64,000 nucleotides of DNA from Alphaproteobacteria bacterium 43-37 (GCA_001897475.1 MKSY01000024.1:1-64000), one strand, 5' to 3'; counted from the first letter of the stretch, positions 8,201-17,869 are shown. The notes: generated by a model not told the origin, from the sequence alone. Program-made: numbers and translations.

Positions 8201-9489
8201 TAGATCACCTCGATGCTGGCTTGGAGTGCCCCAGCTGCTTTAATGCTTTGAAGGATTGTGATCATATCGCGTGGCGTGGCGCCAAGGGCATTCAGGCTAT
8301 CAACTAAGTCCTGTAGGCCGGCATTAGCTGGAACGATACCCATCTTTGATTTTTCTTCTTGAATGTCGACATTGGTTCGGTCAACTTTTTGTGTGGTTGC
8401 TCCTGCAGCTGTCTGGTTCGACTGCGTTTGATTTGCCGTTGTTACTTGTGAAAGGCTAGCGTTGGTGGCGGTTCCTGATAAAGCGCCATCAGCCAAAGTT
8501 AAGGCACCTTGAATATTTTGAGTATTGTTAGTTGTTGTATTGTTTGTAGATTGAACAATCTCTGGAACACCCGTTGTGAAAGAGTTTGGTTGTGAAACTT
8601 GCTCTTCTTCGGTAATGCGGACCGTTAAGCTTCCGTGACTGACGGCAACCATACTAATTTTAGTGTTTTCTCCCATCACAATCACACCGTCATGATCATC
8701 TACGACGACTTTAGCTGGTTGATCTGGTATAACTTCTAATTGTTCAATGCGTGTCAGTAGGGCGACTCTATCGCCATCATAATTTGCTGGGATTTTCATA
8801 TGTACTGTTGACCCGTCCAGGGCCTTTGCAAGCGCTTGTCCAGTATGAGTGTTAATCACTTGCTCGATGCGTTGAGCTGTTGTGAAATCAGGGTTACGAA
8901 GGCTTAGGTTCATGGAGTCAAGTTGTGCCAACTCATAGCCAATTTCTTTTTCTACAATAGCGCCATTTGCAATTCGGCCACTTGTTGGAACACCTTTAGT
9001 AACAGAGCTGGCTTTGCCCTGTGCAGAAAAGCCGCTTGTGGCCACAGGGCCTTGTGCAACGGCATAAACTTCTCCATCTGCACCAACCAATGGGGTAACT
9101 AACAATGTTCCACCGAGTAGGTTTTTAGCATCACCCATGGCAGATACAACGACATCAACTCTTGAACCGTGTCTGGCGAAGGCAGGCAGGGTAGCCGTTA
9201 CCATGACGGCAGCAATGTTTTTTGTATCAATATCTCCTGCTTCACGAATGTTGACCCCCATTCTGTCCAACATACTGATCAAGCTTTCTTTAGTAAAAAT
9301 CGATTTTCGTAAGGAATCTCCTGATCCATTTAGCCCAATCACGAGTCCGTAGCCAACGAGCTGGTTATCACGAACCCCTTGAAATGAGACAATGTCTTTG
9401 ATTCGACTTTTGACACCTGCCTCGGCATGTGTGCTTAGTAAACTGATAAGCGTCCCAACAATGCAAAGAATGAAGATTCGTTTAAACAT
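8200..9489 (-). CDS. flgI: Flagellar P-ring protein FlgI with an Asn/Thr/Gln-rich insertion
   Basis: A Sec signal peptide (MFKRIFILCIVGTLISLLSTHAEA) is followed by the conserved FlgI start RIKDIVSFQGVRDNQLVGYG and GLNGSGDSLRKS. Further conserved blocks are MVTATLPAFARHGSRVDV, TPLVGADGEVYAVAQG, IPANYDGDRVALLTRIE and the C-terminal LQDLVDSLNALGATPRDMI. FlgI polymerises around the rod in the peptidoglycan layer. At 429 aa it is roughly 60 residues longer than a typical FlgI. The excess lies at about residues 312-368 and is almost entirely Asn, Thr, Gln, Ser and Ala, inserted just before the conserved VDIQEEK. It is the first gene of the flagellar operon in this window. Confidence 0.93.
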   Translation of the reverse strand: MFKRIFILCIVGTLISLLSTHAEAGVKSRIKDIVSFQGVRDNQLVGYGLVIGLNGSGDSLRKSIFTKESLISMLDRMGVNIREAGDIDTKNIAAVMVTATLPAFARHGSRVDVVVSAMGDAKNLLGGTLLVTPLVGADGEVYAVAQGPVATSGFSAQGKASSVTKGVPTSGRIANGAIVEKEIGYELAQLDSMNLSLRNPDFTTAQRIEQVINTHTGQALAKALDGSTVHMKIPANYDGDRVALLTRIEQLEVIPDQPAKVVVDDHDGVIVMGENTKISMVAVSHGSLTVRITEEEQVSQPNSFTTGVPEIVQSTNNTTTNNTQNIQGALTLADGALSGTATNASLSQVTTANQTQSNQTAAGATTQKVDRTNVDIQEEKSKMGIVPANAGLQDLVDSLNALGATPRDMITILQSIKAAGALQASIEVI

Positions 9490-9570
9490 GATTTTGGCCT
9501 TACATAAAATAACTAATCACTTCATGCGAAAACCATGCCAATATTAAAATGACAGTGCTTATTTGGGCAT

Positions 9571-9597
9571 AAAAAGAGGGGAATGATTCTCCTTTTT
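9571..9597 (-). terminator. Probable terminator after the aquaporin gene
   Basis: The segment AAAAAGAGGGGAATGATTCTCCTTTTT can fold, with a G-T wobble, into a GGAGAA/TTCCCC hairpin extended by A-T pairs. On the minus strand it is followed by TCTTTTTAT. It lies 23 bp beyond the aquaporin stop and upstream of flgI, so it would separate the two units. Confidence 0.45.
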
Positions 9598-9619
9598 AAA
9601 GTACATTTTGAATGAAGAG

Positions 9620-10318
9620 TTATTTTTGCGATGTAAGTTTATAAAGAAAAGTGCTCAAGAAGCTTCCGATAAGCGGAGCAACAATGAAAAGCCAAAGTTG
9701 CGCAAGCGCATCGCCGCCTTTATAAATAGCAACGCCAAAGCTGCGTGCTGGGTTTACCGATGTCCCGGTGATTTGGATTCCGACCAAGTGAACCATGACT
9801 AATGCTAGGCCTGCAACCAACCCACCAAATCCGTCAGGAAAGCCAGAGCGCGTAGTGCCAAGGACAACCCAGGCAAAAATAGCAGTCAGGATTACTTCTG
9901 AAATAAAGCAGCTAATCAGGCCGTAATGACCGGGAGAATGCGCTCCAAGTCCATTAGAGGCAAAGCCAAAACTATGTAGTTCATCAATGCTGAAGCCTTG
10001 GATGTGGTAATGGCACATCAGCAGCAAAACAGCACCACCCACGGCTGCTCCAATAAATTGAGCAATCACATATTGTACAAAACGGCTTGCGTCAATTTTT
10101 TTCAACAAAAACATAGCTAAAGATATAGCTGGATTCAAATGGCATCCAGAAACATGCCCAATTGTGTATGCCATTGTTATGACAGTTAAACCAAAGGCTA
10201 GGCTGATGGCAAGATTGCTAACAGTAGGGCCACCAAAAATGACAGCGCCACAGCCACCAATCACTAAAACCATTGTGCCAAATAACTCAGCCATGAACGC
10301 TTGACTTGTTTTTTCCAT
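9620..10318 (-). CDS. aqpZ: Aquaporin Z-type water channel
   Basis: The 232-aa protein has the six-helix MIP fold with both NPA boxes: HLNPAIS (Asn62-Pro63-Ala64) and TSVNPARS (Asn189-Pro190-Ala191). The aromatic/arginine filter reads Phe42, His177, Thr186 and Arg192, the water-selective AqpZ combination; glycerol facilitators have Gly or Trp replacements. It should carry rapid osmotic water flux across the inner membrane. It stands alone between flgI and asd with a likely terminator behind it. Length matches AqpZ. Confidence 0.92.
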   Translation of the reverse strand: MEKTSQAFMAELFGTMVLVIGGCGAVIFGGPTVSNLAISLAFGLTVITMAYTIGHVSGCHLNPAISLAMFLLKKIDASRFVQYVIAQFIGAAVGGAVLLLMCHYHIQGFSIDELHSFGFASNGLGAHSPGHYGLISCFISEVILTAIFAWVVLGTTRSGFPDGFGGLVAGLALVMVHLVGIQITGTSVNPARSFGVAIYKGGDALAQLWLFIVAPLIGSFLSTFLYKLTSQK

Positions 10319-10411
10319 TTTTGCCTCACTGAGAAGTTATAATTTGGCAGCATTTTCTCATATATAAGCGAAATGACAATCTTTTTTTGCAATCAAAGTT
10401 TTGTTGAGCGC

Positions 10412-11419
10412 TTAGAACACTAAAGAAAGCAATTTCTCGGCGATTTGAACAGCATTTAGAGCAGCGCCTTTTCTTAAATTATCGCTTACAATCCATAAAT
10501 TCAACCCATGCGGAACCGATGGATCAACTCGGACACGACTGACGAGCACATCATCATCACCTGCACAATCAATGGGCGTTGCATATAAATCTTCTTTTGG
10601 GTTGTCCACAACGCTAATACCCGGCATTTTTTTCAGCGCCGAGTGGGCATTTTTTACCGATACTTCATCTTTAAATACCACATTGACGGAAAGGCTGTGC
10701 CCAATGAACACAGGGACCCGTACACAGGTTACAGAAAGGTTGATAGGTTTTCCAAGCATTTTTTGGGTCTCTTCCATCACTTTCCATTCTTCAAAAGTAA
10801 TGCCGTCTTCCCGAAAGGTATCAATGTGAGGGAAGAGGTTAAAAGCGATTTGCTTTGGGAATTCTTCTTTTGCAATAGCATCTCCAACCATAACAGCTTT
10901 GGTTTGCCGAAAAAGCTCATCCATAGCCTTACGCCCCTTGCCGGAAACGGATTGATAGGTAGAAACAACGGCTCGCTCAATGCTTGCAAGGCTTTCAAGA
11001 GCTTTGAGAACCATAACAAGGGGAATGGCGACACAGTTAGGATTGGCAATGATTTTGCTTTGGGTTGATTGCAAATTGTTGCCATTAACTTCGGGGACAA
11101 TAAGGGTGACATCTTGATGCATCCGAAAATAGGAAGAATTATCCACAACATAGCATCCTGCCGCGGCTGCTTTTGGGGCAAATTCTTTAGATCGTTGGCT
11201 GCCTGCTGAGAAAAGGGCAATGTCTGTGCCATGAAAATCGTAATGTGTGAGTGGTTGAATGGTGAGGAGTTTTTCCTCGCCAAAAGAAACTTGTTTCCCA
11301 GAAGATTGCTCTGAAGCCAATGCAACAACTTGTTTTGCTGGGAAGTTTCTTTCGCTTAATGTTTTTAGCATTTCGCGCCCAACAGCTCCTGTGGCACCAA
11401 CAACAGCGACTTTAACCAT
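10412..11419 (-). CDS. asd: Aspartate-semialdehyde dehydrogenase
   Basis: This enzyme reduces aspartyl phosphate to aspartate semialdehyde for lysine/diaminopimelate, threonine and methionine synthesis. The N-terminal Rossmann motif is VAVVGATGAVGREML. The catalytic cysteine is Cys129 in IANPNCVAIP, with the substrate loop STYQSVSGKGRKA. I chose the ATG at 11419 because AAGGGA sits 7 bp upstream and the protein then begins exactly at MVKVAVVG; a longer in-frame start at 11440 adds only an unconserved MCIREIQ. At 335 aa it has normal length. Meso-DAP supply for peptidoglycan depends on it. Confidence 0.94.
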   Translation of the reverse strand: MVKVAVVGATGAVGREMLKTLSERNFPAKQVVALASEQSSGKQVSFGEEKLLTIQPLTHYDFHGTDIALFSAGSQRSKEFAPKAAAAGCYVVDNSSYFRMHQDVTLIVPEVNGNNLQSTQSKIIANPNCVAIPLVMVLKALESLASIERAVVSTYQSVSGKGRKAMDELFRQTKAVMVGDAIAKEEFPKQIAFNLFPHIDTFREDGITFEEWKVMEETQKMLGKPINLSVTCVRVPVFIGHSLSVNVVFKDEVSVKNAHSALKKMPGISVVDNPKEDLYATPIDCAGDDDVLVSRVRVDPSVPHGLNLWIVSDNLRKGAALNAVQIAEKLLSLVF

Positions 11420-11546
11420 CTGAATTTCCCTTATACACAAACAATCATATGATTAACAAATAGACTCAAGAATTAAGGAAATCAATAGCCCTTCGATGTT
11501 TTTGTTAGTCTGGATCAATAAAAAACAAGCAATACGCGAGGAATGA

Positions 11547-12416
11547 TTAGATGCCTTGCGCGGATACCATGTCTCGGTGACGTAAATCAATCTGATGCCG
11601 AGAGAGTTTAAGCCAGTTAAAGATAGTTTGAGCGCAATAGACGGACCTATGTTGGCCGCCTGTACATCCAAAAGCAAGGGTGAAATAGCTGCGACCTTCC
11701 TCATCAAAGCGTGGAAGCATCAATGAGAGAGAGGCTTTGATTTGATCTAGGAAGGGTTTAATAAGAGAATCATTTTCAATGAATTGAGCCACAGGTAAAT
11801 CTTCGCCGGAGAATGGACGCAACTGCTCATCATAGTAGGGATTTTTAAGAAACCTAACATCTAAAACCATGTCAGCTTCTCTGGGCATACCACGTTTAAA
11901 TCCGAAAGAGATAATTTGGATAAAGGTTTGTGGGTTTCGCTCTAAGGAGAATTGATGACGCAAAATTTGTCGTGTTTCGGTTACGCTTAAGTATGTCGTA
12001 TCTAAAGTATAGGTTGCTACTTCCAAGATGGGTTTTAAAATCATTCTCTCAGCGCGAATGCCATCAAGAGCGGGCCTTTCAGAGCTTAAAGGATGTTTTC
12101 GCCTGGTTTCTGTGTAACGCCGGGCCAGAACATCATCATCACAGTCACAAAAAATAATTTCAAGTTGCACGTTATCACGCTGACTGAGTTTTTTGATTTG
12201 TTCCAGAAATTTATTGGTTGAGAAATCTCGCGTTCTTACATCAATACCAATGGCCATTGGATGTAAAAGAGGTGAATCAGGATTAATGATGAGGCTTAAA
12301 AATGATAGTGGTAAGTTATCCACAGTTTCATAGCCTATGTCCTCTAGGGTCTTGAGGGTGAAGCTGCGACCTGCGCCAGACATACCCGTCACTAAGATCA
12401 CTCGGTTTTGGTTCAT
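11547..12416 (-). CDS. rapZ: RapZ/YvcJ-family nucleotide-binding protein
   Basis: The 289-aa protein shows the RapZ pattern: a P-loop GMSGAGRS (residues 11-18), ETVDNLPLSFL, a central FCDCDDDVLARRYTETRRKHPL, and the C-terminal block FGCTGGQHRSVY. In E. coli RapZ delivers the small RNA GlmZ to RNase E; in other bacteria the same family binds nucleotides with less defined roles. The P-loop has Arg where Lys is usual (GRS instead of GKS). In many alphaproteobacteria the gene sits with hprK and PTS genes; here it stands next to asd. It starts 126 bp from the divergent nadE. Confidence 0.9.
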   Translation of the reverse strand: MNQNRVILVTGMSGAGRSFTLKTLEDIGYETVDNLPLSFLSLIINPDSPLLHPMAIGIDVRTRDFSTNKFLEQIKKLSQRDNVQLEIIFCDCDDDVLARRYTETRRKHPLSSERPALDGIRAERMILKPILEVATYTLDTTYLSVTETRQILRHQFSLERNPQTFIQIISFGFKRGMPREADMVLDVRFLKNPYYDEQLRPFSGEDLPVAQFIENDSLIKPFLDQIKASLSLMLPRFDEEGRSYFTLAFGCTGGQHRSVYCAQTIFNWLKLSRHQIDLRHRDMVSAQGI

Positions 12417-12541
12417 TGTTTAATTGCCCTAATTCCTTTTGCTTCTGCTTCACAATAAAATTACATGAAATTATAAAAATCATCTATAAAGATAACATTG
12501 TGAAAGATGAAGATTTGTTAACTATGAGATAAAACAAAGCT

Positions 12542-14479
12542 ATGCGTCCTAACCCTTTGCTTATACCCACCGAACCACCTGTGTCTACGGTATGTCGTTT
12601 GGCGCTGGTGAGTGTGAACCAAACTCCTTTGGCATGGAGAGAGAATGAGCGAAACATTTTACAAGCTTTATCTGAGGCTCAACAACAGGTAGCTGATATC
12701 ATTATTTTTCCAGAAATGTCTGTAACGGGATATGGGCTGGAAGATATATTGTTTTACCCACAACTTCTGGAAAATGTTGAGAATCTACTTCGAAACATTT
12801 TGCCTCAAGTAGGCAATCAGGTGGTTTGCTTAGGGTTTCCATTTCAATTTGAAGGCAAGCTTTATAATGTGGCTGCGGTTTGTTTTCAGGGAAAAATTAA
12901 GGGCCTAATGGCCAAAAGAACCCTGGCTAATACGGGTGTCTATTACGAACCACGCTGGTTTACGCCATGGCCTAAGGGTGAGCGTAAGAAATGCCACATT
13001 TTGGGGGAAGATATAGTCATTGGTGATTGGATTTTGCAAATAGATGGTTATCGGATAGGCATTGAGATTTGCGAGGATGCTTGGGCTAATATTGAGAGCC
13101 GTCCTATTTCTTACTTATCCACACTTAAGCCAAGCCTATGGATCAACATGAGCGGTAGCCATTTTTCCCCGCGGAAATTCTTAACTAGGCAACAGATGGT
13201 GGCTGGGTCTTCAAGGTATTGTAATGGCACCTATGTCTATGTGAATCTTCTAGGAAATGAATCGGGCCGGCTCATTTTTGATGGGGGTAACCTTGTTGCG
13301 CAAGATGGCATCCTCAAGCATAAGGGGTCGAGGTTTAACTTTCAAACATCTGTCGTTGATAGTGTAGATGTGGCTTTGCCAGAAAGGCAGCCATTGAAGA
13401 AGTCCGCTAAAGTTATCCACATCACTGATTTTCATTTTAAGCAAGCCAAGGGTTTTGCCCCCAAACCCATTACTAATTTTGAGGGAGAGTCAATCTACGA
13501 AGAAATGACCTATGCTGTAGCGCTTGGATTGTTTAACTTGTTATCTAAGACTAAGCAAAAGGGTTTCGTTATTTCATTAAGTGGTGGGATTGATTCGAGC
13601 GCACTACTTATTTTTTGCCATTTTATGATCATGCATGGCTGTAACCTGCTTGGAATGGCTGGGTTTTGCAAAGCTATCAGCCATAGGCCAGTGGGAAGTT
13701 TGAAAGAGCTAACTCAAAGCTTGATCACCACTATTTTTCAGGCGACAGAAAATTCTTCTCCCACTAGCCAGCAATTGGCGGCAGCATTGGCAGAGGAGGT
13801 CAAAAGTACTCATTTTGACTGGAATATTAGCAAGATCGTTGAAATGTATCATGATCTTGTTGCGCAAGCTATGGGAATCCAACTTAATTGGAATGAGCAT
13901 GACATAGCTTTGCAGAACATTCAGGCTAGAGTGCGGTCACCTGGTGTCTGGATGGTGGCTAACCTGAAAGGTGCATTGTTGTTATCCACAAGTAATCGAT
14001 CCGAAGCTGCTGTGGGCTATTGTACAATGGATGGGGACACCTCAGGTGTTTTTGCGCCCCTTGCCGGGGTATCTAAGCAACGGCTTATTCGCTGGTTAGG
14101 CTGGCTTCAATCGCATGAGTGGGGGCGGGCTTATCCATCATTGAAAGAGATACTTCGACAAAGACCCTCAGCCCAATTGCGACCTGGGTTGGAGCAATTT
14201 GATGAAGATGACTTGATGCCCTATGAGATACTCGAATGGCTGGAAGAGCACGTGCTTTTGCATCATTATTCCCCAATCATTGTCAAAGAAAAAATCCAAG
14301 AAGATTTTATGGCCCTCCCACATGAACAGCTGATGGGCTGGGTGGATACATTTTATAAACTTTGGCGTACAAGCCAATGGAAGAGAGAAAGGCTTGCTCC
14401 TGCATTTCATTTAGATACATTTTCCGTTGACCCAAAAACATATCTGAGGTTCCCAATTTTTTCTGGGTCTGGTGAGTAA
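12542..14479 (+). CDS. nadE: Glutamine-dependent NAD+ synthetase
   Basis: The 645-aa protein fuses a nitrilase-type glutaminase domain (about 18-280) to an NAD synthetase domain (about 310-640). The glutaminase triad is Glu58 (FPEMSVTGYG), Lys125 (LMAKRTLANTGVYYEPRWF) and Cys177 (IEICEDAW). The synthetase P-loop is SLSGGIDSS at 346-353. It amidates deamido-NAD using ammonia channelled from glutamine. It is transcribed alone, divergently from rapZ, and followed by tRNA-Arg. No strong Shine-Dalgarno precedes the ATG. Confidence 0.94.
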   Translation: MRPNPLLIPTEPPVSTVCRLALVSVNQTPLAWRENERNILQALSEAQQQVADIIIFPEMSVTGYGLEDILFYPQLLENVENLLRNILPQVGNQVVCLGFPFQFEGKLYNVAAVCFQGKIKGLMAKRTLANTGVYYEPRWFTPWPKGERKKCHILGEDIVIGDWILQIDGYRIGIEICEDAWANIESRPISYLSTLKPSLWINMSGSHFSPRKFLTRQQMVAGSSRYCNGTYVYVNLLGNESGRLIFDGGNLVAQDGILKHKGSRFNFQTSVVDSVDVALPERQPLKKSAKVIHITDFHFKQAKGFAPKPITNFEGESIYEEMTYAVALGLFNLLSKTKQKGFVISLSGGIDSSALLIFCHFMIMHGCNLLGMAGFCKAISHRPVGSLKELTQSLITTIFQATENSSPTSQQLAAALAEEVKSTHFDWNISKIVEMYHDLVAQAMGIQLNWNEHDIALQNIQARVRSPGVWMVANLKGALLLSTSNRSEAAVGYCTMDGDTSGVFAPLAGVSKQRLIRWLGWLQSHEWGRAYPSLKEILRQRPSAQLRPGLEQFDEDDLMPYEILEWLEEHVLLHHYSPIIVKEKIQEDFMALPHEQLMGWVDTFYKLWRTSQWKRERLAPAFHLDTFSVDPKTYLRFPIFSGSGE

Positions 14480-14545
14480 AAATCATGTTAATGCGCAAAT
14501 GCTCTTGTCAAATAGCCTATAAGTGGTTCATGTTAGAGCCGCTAT

Positions 14546-14622
14546 GTGCCCGTAGCTCAGTAGGATAGAGCACAAGTTTCCTAAACTTGGTGTCGGGGGT
14601 TCGATTCCCTCCGGGCACGCCA
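14546..14622 (+). tRNA. tRNA-Arg (anticodon CCT)
   Basis: The cloverleaf folds with acceptor GTGCCCG paired to CGGGCAC, D-stem GCTC/GAGC, anticodon stem CAAGT/ACTTG with loop TTCCTAA (anticodon CCT, reading AGG), and T-arm GGGGGTTCGATTCCCTC. The discriminator G is at 14619 and CCA is encoded at 14620-14622. It lies 66 bp after nadE. Confidence 0.95.
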
Positions 14623-14649
14623 ATAACTTCAGTAACAAGCTAGAATAGG

Positions 14650-15750
14650 CTATTGCTGGGCCAAGTATGGGGTTGGATCAATAGGTTTTACGCCGTTGCG
14701 CAGCTCAAAATGCAGTTGTGGGAATTTGACGCTTCCAGAATCCCCTGAGTAGGCAACAACTTGCCCTCTTTTTACGGTATCTTTCTTTTTGACAAGAATT
14801 TTTTGAGTGTGCGCATAAGCGGTCGTGAAATTGTTTTTGTGCTTAATAAGCAGTAATTGTCCAAAACCTTTCACTTTCTCTCCTACAAACACCACAGTTC
14901 CTGATTCAGCTGCTCTAATAGGAGACCCTTTGCGTATTTTGATATTGATCCCATCATTATGCAGCCCATCTGATGTAGGGCCAAAAGGCGCAACAGTTGG
15001 GCCAATAATAGGCCAAACAAAGCTTAATCCTTCCATGTTGACGGCGGCTTGTATAGGCTTGCTGGTCTTAGCAGCAGCCGGAGTTGCTGGCTTTGGGCTG
15101 CTGACAGGTTCAGCTGGCGCTGACTCAGGAGTCGCTGGCTCTACGATTGCCGGTCCCGCTGGTGGTGCTGGGTTAGGCTCAGCAGAAGGAGATATCGCTG
15201 GCTCAGCTTGAGAAGCTTGTGGTTCTAAAGCAGGCTCAGTAATGGCAGGGGCATTTTCTTCTTGTAGGCTATTGATGACATCCAATGGGTTTGGGCCCCT
15301 GGCTCGAGAAGGTGTATTGGGCGTTTCAGGCTTGATGCCAAAGTCGTTCTCTTGAGTTTCAACATCTACAGGTTTTGTTGGTTTTGAGAAACTGGGGGCC
15401 AGGGAAGGCTGTTCAGCCGGCGGTGGTAGCTTTGAGATTGAAACCTTGTGGCCACTTTCAGTGGGAGCTGGAGCTGATAAAGTGGGTGGTGATGGCTCAT
15501 AGGTTATTGTTTCAAAGGTCGGCTTTCGTTTCGTTAATATGGGCGAAGAAGTTGGCCTAAAAAGGCTGGGTTGTGACTTAGACGATGTGCCTGGTCTATA
15601 AATTTCAATGGGAGCTGGAGTATGCCTGGAAGTGGTACAGCCGGATGTTGCCAAAATCAAGGTCACAATAACTAAGTTCATCGTTATTAACCGTAATCTT
15701 GATAGCAATCGGTAAGATTGTTTGTTGGCTGTATACTCTACTTTAGTCAT
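14650..15750 (-). CDS. nlpD: NlpD/EnvC-like lipoprotein with degenerate LytM (M23) domain
   Basis: A lipobox (LATSGC, Cys38) follows a hydrophobic segment; the lipoprotein signal could also begin at Met24. Residues about 45-240 are Pro/Ala/Ser/Glu-rich and disordered. The C-terminal 120 residues are a LytM domain (FVWPIIGPTVAPFG, AAESGTVVFVGEKVKGFGQLL, TAYAHTQ, LHFELRNG). The first zinc-binding motif, normally HxGxD, reads HNDGIN, so the domain is probably inactive. Enterobacterial NlpD is likewise inactive and activates cell-wall amidases at division. No LysM domain is apparent, unlike classical NlpD. It lies 10 bp after surE; the pcm gene often found between the two is missing. Confidence 0.8.
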   Translation of the reverse strand: MTKVEYTANKQSYRLLSRLRLITMNLVIVTLILATSGCTTSRHTPAPIEIYRPGTSSKSQPSLFRPTSSPILTKRKPTFETITYEPSPPTLSAPAPTESGHKVSISKLPPPAEQPSLAPSFSKPTKPVDVETQENDFGIKPETPNTPSRARGPNPLDVINSLQEENAPAITEPALEPQASQAEPAISPSAEPNPAPPAGPAIVEPATPESAPAEPVSSPKPATPAAAKTSKPIQAAVNMEGLSFVWPIIGPTVAPFGPTSDGLHNDGINIKIRKGSPIRAAESGTVVFVGEKVKGFGQLLLIKHKNNFTTAYAHTQKILVKKKDTVKRGQVVAYSGDSGSVKFPQLHFELRNGVKPIDPTPYLAQQ

Positions 15751-15760
15751 TTGTCTTTAC

Positions 15761-16543
15761 TCAAAATGCTTCGGACCTAAACCGTGTTGTTAGTTCTTGT
15801 AAGCTATCCACATGGGTTAAGTCCAGATTAATTGGCGTAATGGTAATCGCTCCTTGTTTAATAGCACTTAAATCTGAATCTGAGTGTTCAGAATCATCAT
15901 CCTTTGGTGAACCAACCCAGTAATATGGAACACCACGAGGATCAAAGGTTTGTAAAAGATCTTGGAAAATTTGTCGTTGCCCTTGATAGGTTACACGAAA
16001 ACCTGCGACTGATTTCACAACCAAGTCTGGAAAGTTAACATTAACTAACACTTTTTCTGGCCAAGAATATTGCATGAGGATTTGTATGATTTTGGCCCCG
16101 AAGTGCTCAGCAGTGGCCCACTTAGGAAGTGTATCGTTCACATCAAGGCTAAATGCAACTGAGGGAATATTGAAAAGCGTGGCTTCCATAGCGGCTGCCA
16201 CTGTACCTGAATAGGTGACATCCTCGGCTAAATTGCTTCCATAATTAACACCAGAGAGAACTAGGTGCGGCCGTTGATCTTTAAGGATGTGTCGAAGCGC
16301 GACTAGCACACAATCGGTTGGGGTTCCATTCACGGAGTATTTTTTTTCATTTATTTTCTTAATGCGCAAAGGGTGCCTCAACGATAAAGAATGGCTGGCA
16401 CCGCTTTGTTCATTTTCTGGGGCAACAATCCAAATATCGTCAGAAATCTGGGATGCAATCTCATAGAGTGATTTAAGGCCTGGAGCATGGATCCCGTCAT
16501 CATTGCAGAGTAAAACGCGTGGATTATTAGGTATTTTAGTCAT
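15761..16543 (-). CDS. surE: 5'/3'-nucleotidase SurE
   Basis: The start at 16543 gives MTKIPNNPRVLLCNDDGIHA, in which NDDG (14-17) provides the metal-binding aspartates of the SurE family. EQSGASHSLS and LSGVNYGSNLAEDVTYSGTVAAA are further signature blocks. SurE dephosphorylates nucleoside monophosphates and short polyphosphates. A longer frame to 16585 adds residues lying inside serS and is not needed. The ATG overlaps the end of serS by 8 bp, so translation is probably coupled. Confidence 0.92.
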   Translation of the reverse strand: MTKIPNNPRVLLCNDDGIHAPGLKSLYEIASQISDDIWIVAPENEQSGASHSLSLRHPLRIKKINEKKYSVNGTPTDCVLVALRHILKDQRPHLVLSGVNYGSNLAEDVTYSGTVAAAMEATLFNIPSVAFSLDVNDTLPKWATAEHFGAKIIQILMQYSWPEKVLVNVNFPDLVVKSVAGFRVTYQGQRQIFQDLLQTFDPRGVPYYWVGSPKDDDSEHSDSDLSAIKQGAITITPINLDLTHVDSLQELTTRFRSEAF

Positions 16544-17825
16544 GATTTTCTCCGTTAATGACACGAAAGCCTGTGTAAGGCACAAGGGCTTCAGGGATAA
16601 GGATAGAGCCGTCAGCTTGTTGGTAATTCTCCATAACGGCGATCAAGGCCCGTCCTACTGCCACCCCTGATCCATTCAGAGTATGGGCTAGTTCGACCTG
16701 ACTTTTTCCACCTTCCGTGTTTTGCCTAAAACGAGCATTCATGCGGCGGGCTTGATAGTCAGTAAAATAAGAGCAACTCGAAATCTCTCGATAGGCCTTT
16801 TGCCCCGGTAACCAAACCTCAATATCATAAGTTTTATGTGAATAGAAGCCAATATCCTGGGAGCAAAGCTTCATCACACGGTAGGGCAGACCAAGTTGTT
16901 GCAAAACATCTTCGGCTGCTGCCAACATTCGCTCATGTTCACTCAATGCCTGAGAAGGTTTTGTGATGCTGACAAGTTCTACTTTGTAAAATTGGTGAAC
17001 CCGGAACATGCCTTTGGTGTCTTTGCCAGCCGCGCCAGCTTCAGAGCGGAAGCAGGGAGTTAAAGCCGTAAAGCGTTTAGGCAGATCGCTTTCAGCTAAG
17101 ATTTGATCCGCCACAAGGTTGGTGAGCGAGACTTCCGCTGTGGAGATAAGGTAATGACCAGAAGTGGTTTTGAATAAATCTTCTTCAAATTTTGGAAGCT
17201 GGCCTACCCCAAAGACGGCTTCTTTTCGAACCAGTAACGGTGGAGAGACTTCCTCATACCCATATTTGTTTGTATGAGTGTCCAGCATGAACTGGCCCAG
17301 TGCTCGTTCCAATTTGGCAAGCTGTCCTTTCAACACAACGAAACGGGAGCCAGACATTTGGGTGGCCAGCTCGAAAGGCATAAGGCCTAATTTAGTGCCC
17401 AGTACTTCATGGGTTAGGGGGTTAAAATCAAACTTTTTAGGCTCACCAATGACTTTGATACATTCGTTGGCTTCTTCACTGGTGCCAAAAGGGACATCTT
17501 CAGCCAAGATATTGGGTAGCACATGCAGCAGAGAGTCTATCTGTTCTCTACCCTCAACCTCTTTTGCTTCAAGCTCAACAAGGTCAGCTTTAATGGCATT
17601 GCCTCGAGTGATTAGATCTGAAGCATCTTGCCCCTGCTTCTTGAGCTCAGGAATGGTTTTTGCAATGGTGTTGCGCTCTTCTTGAAGAGCTTGCACTTGA
17701 AAGAGCAAGGTACGATAATCCACATCCATCTGCAGTAATAAAGATACGTCGAAATCGATCCCACGGCGTTTGAGGGTATCAATCAACACATCAGTATTTT
17801 CACGTATCCATCTTAAGTTCAGCAC
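16536..17825 (-). CDS. serS: Seryl-tRNA synthetase
   Basis: The 429-aa class II synthetase has an N-terminal long coiled-coil arm (residues about 30-105) that holds the tRNA-Ser variable arm. The catalytic core has motif 2 FRSEAGAAGKDTKGMFRVHQF and motif 3 at LNGSGVAVGRALIAVMEN, plus the serine-site segment ISSCSYFTDYQARRMN. It charges tRNA-Ser and is normal in length. It follows tatC after 44 bp and overlaps surE downstream. Confidence 0.96.
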   Translation of the reverse strand: MLNLRWIRENTDVLIDTLKRRGIDFDVSLLLQMDVDYRTLLFQVQALQEERNTIAKTIPELKKQGQDASDLITRGNAIKADLVELEAKEVEGREQIDSLLHVLPNILAEDVPFGTSEEANECIKVIGEPKKFDFNPLTHEVLGTKLGLMPFELATQMSGSRFVVLKGQLAKLERALGQFMLDTHTNKYGYEEVSPPLLVRKEAVFGVGQLPKFEEDLFKTTSGHYLISTAEVSLTNLVADQILAESDLPKRFTALTPCFRSEAGAAGKDTKGMFRVHQFYKVELVSITKPSQALSEHERMLAAAEDVLQQLGLPYRVMKLCSQDIGFYSHKTYDIEVWLPGQKAYREISSCSYFTDYQARRMNARFRQNTEGGKSQVELAHTLNGSGVAVGRALIAVMENYQQADGSILIPEALVPYTGFRVINGENHD

Positions 17826-17869
17826 CCAAACACTCCATAATTTCCTTAGCTCGAATTAGAAACGTTATA

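Noticed and set aside
10777-11328. 183-aa frame inside asd on the same strand
   Set aside because: It is an out-of-register shadow of the conserved asd reading frame.
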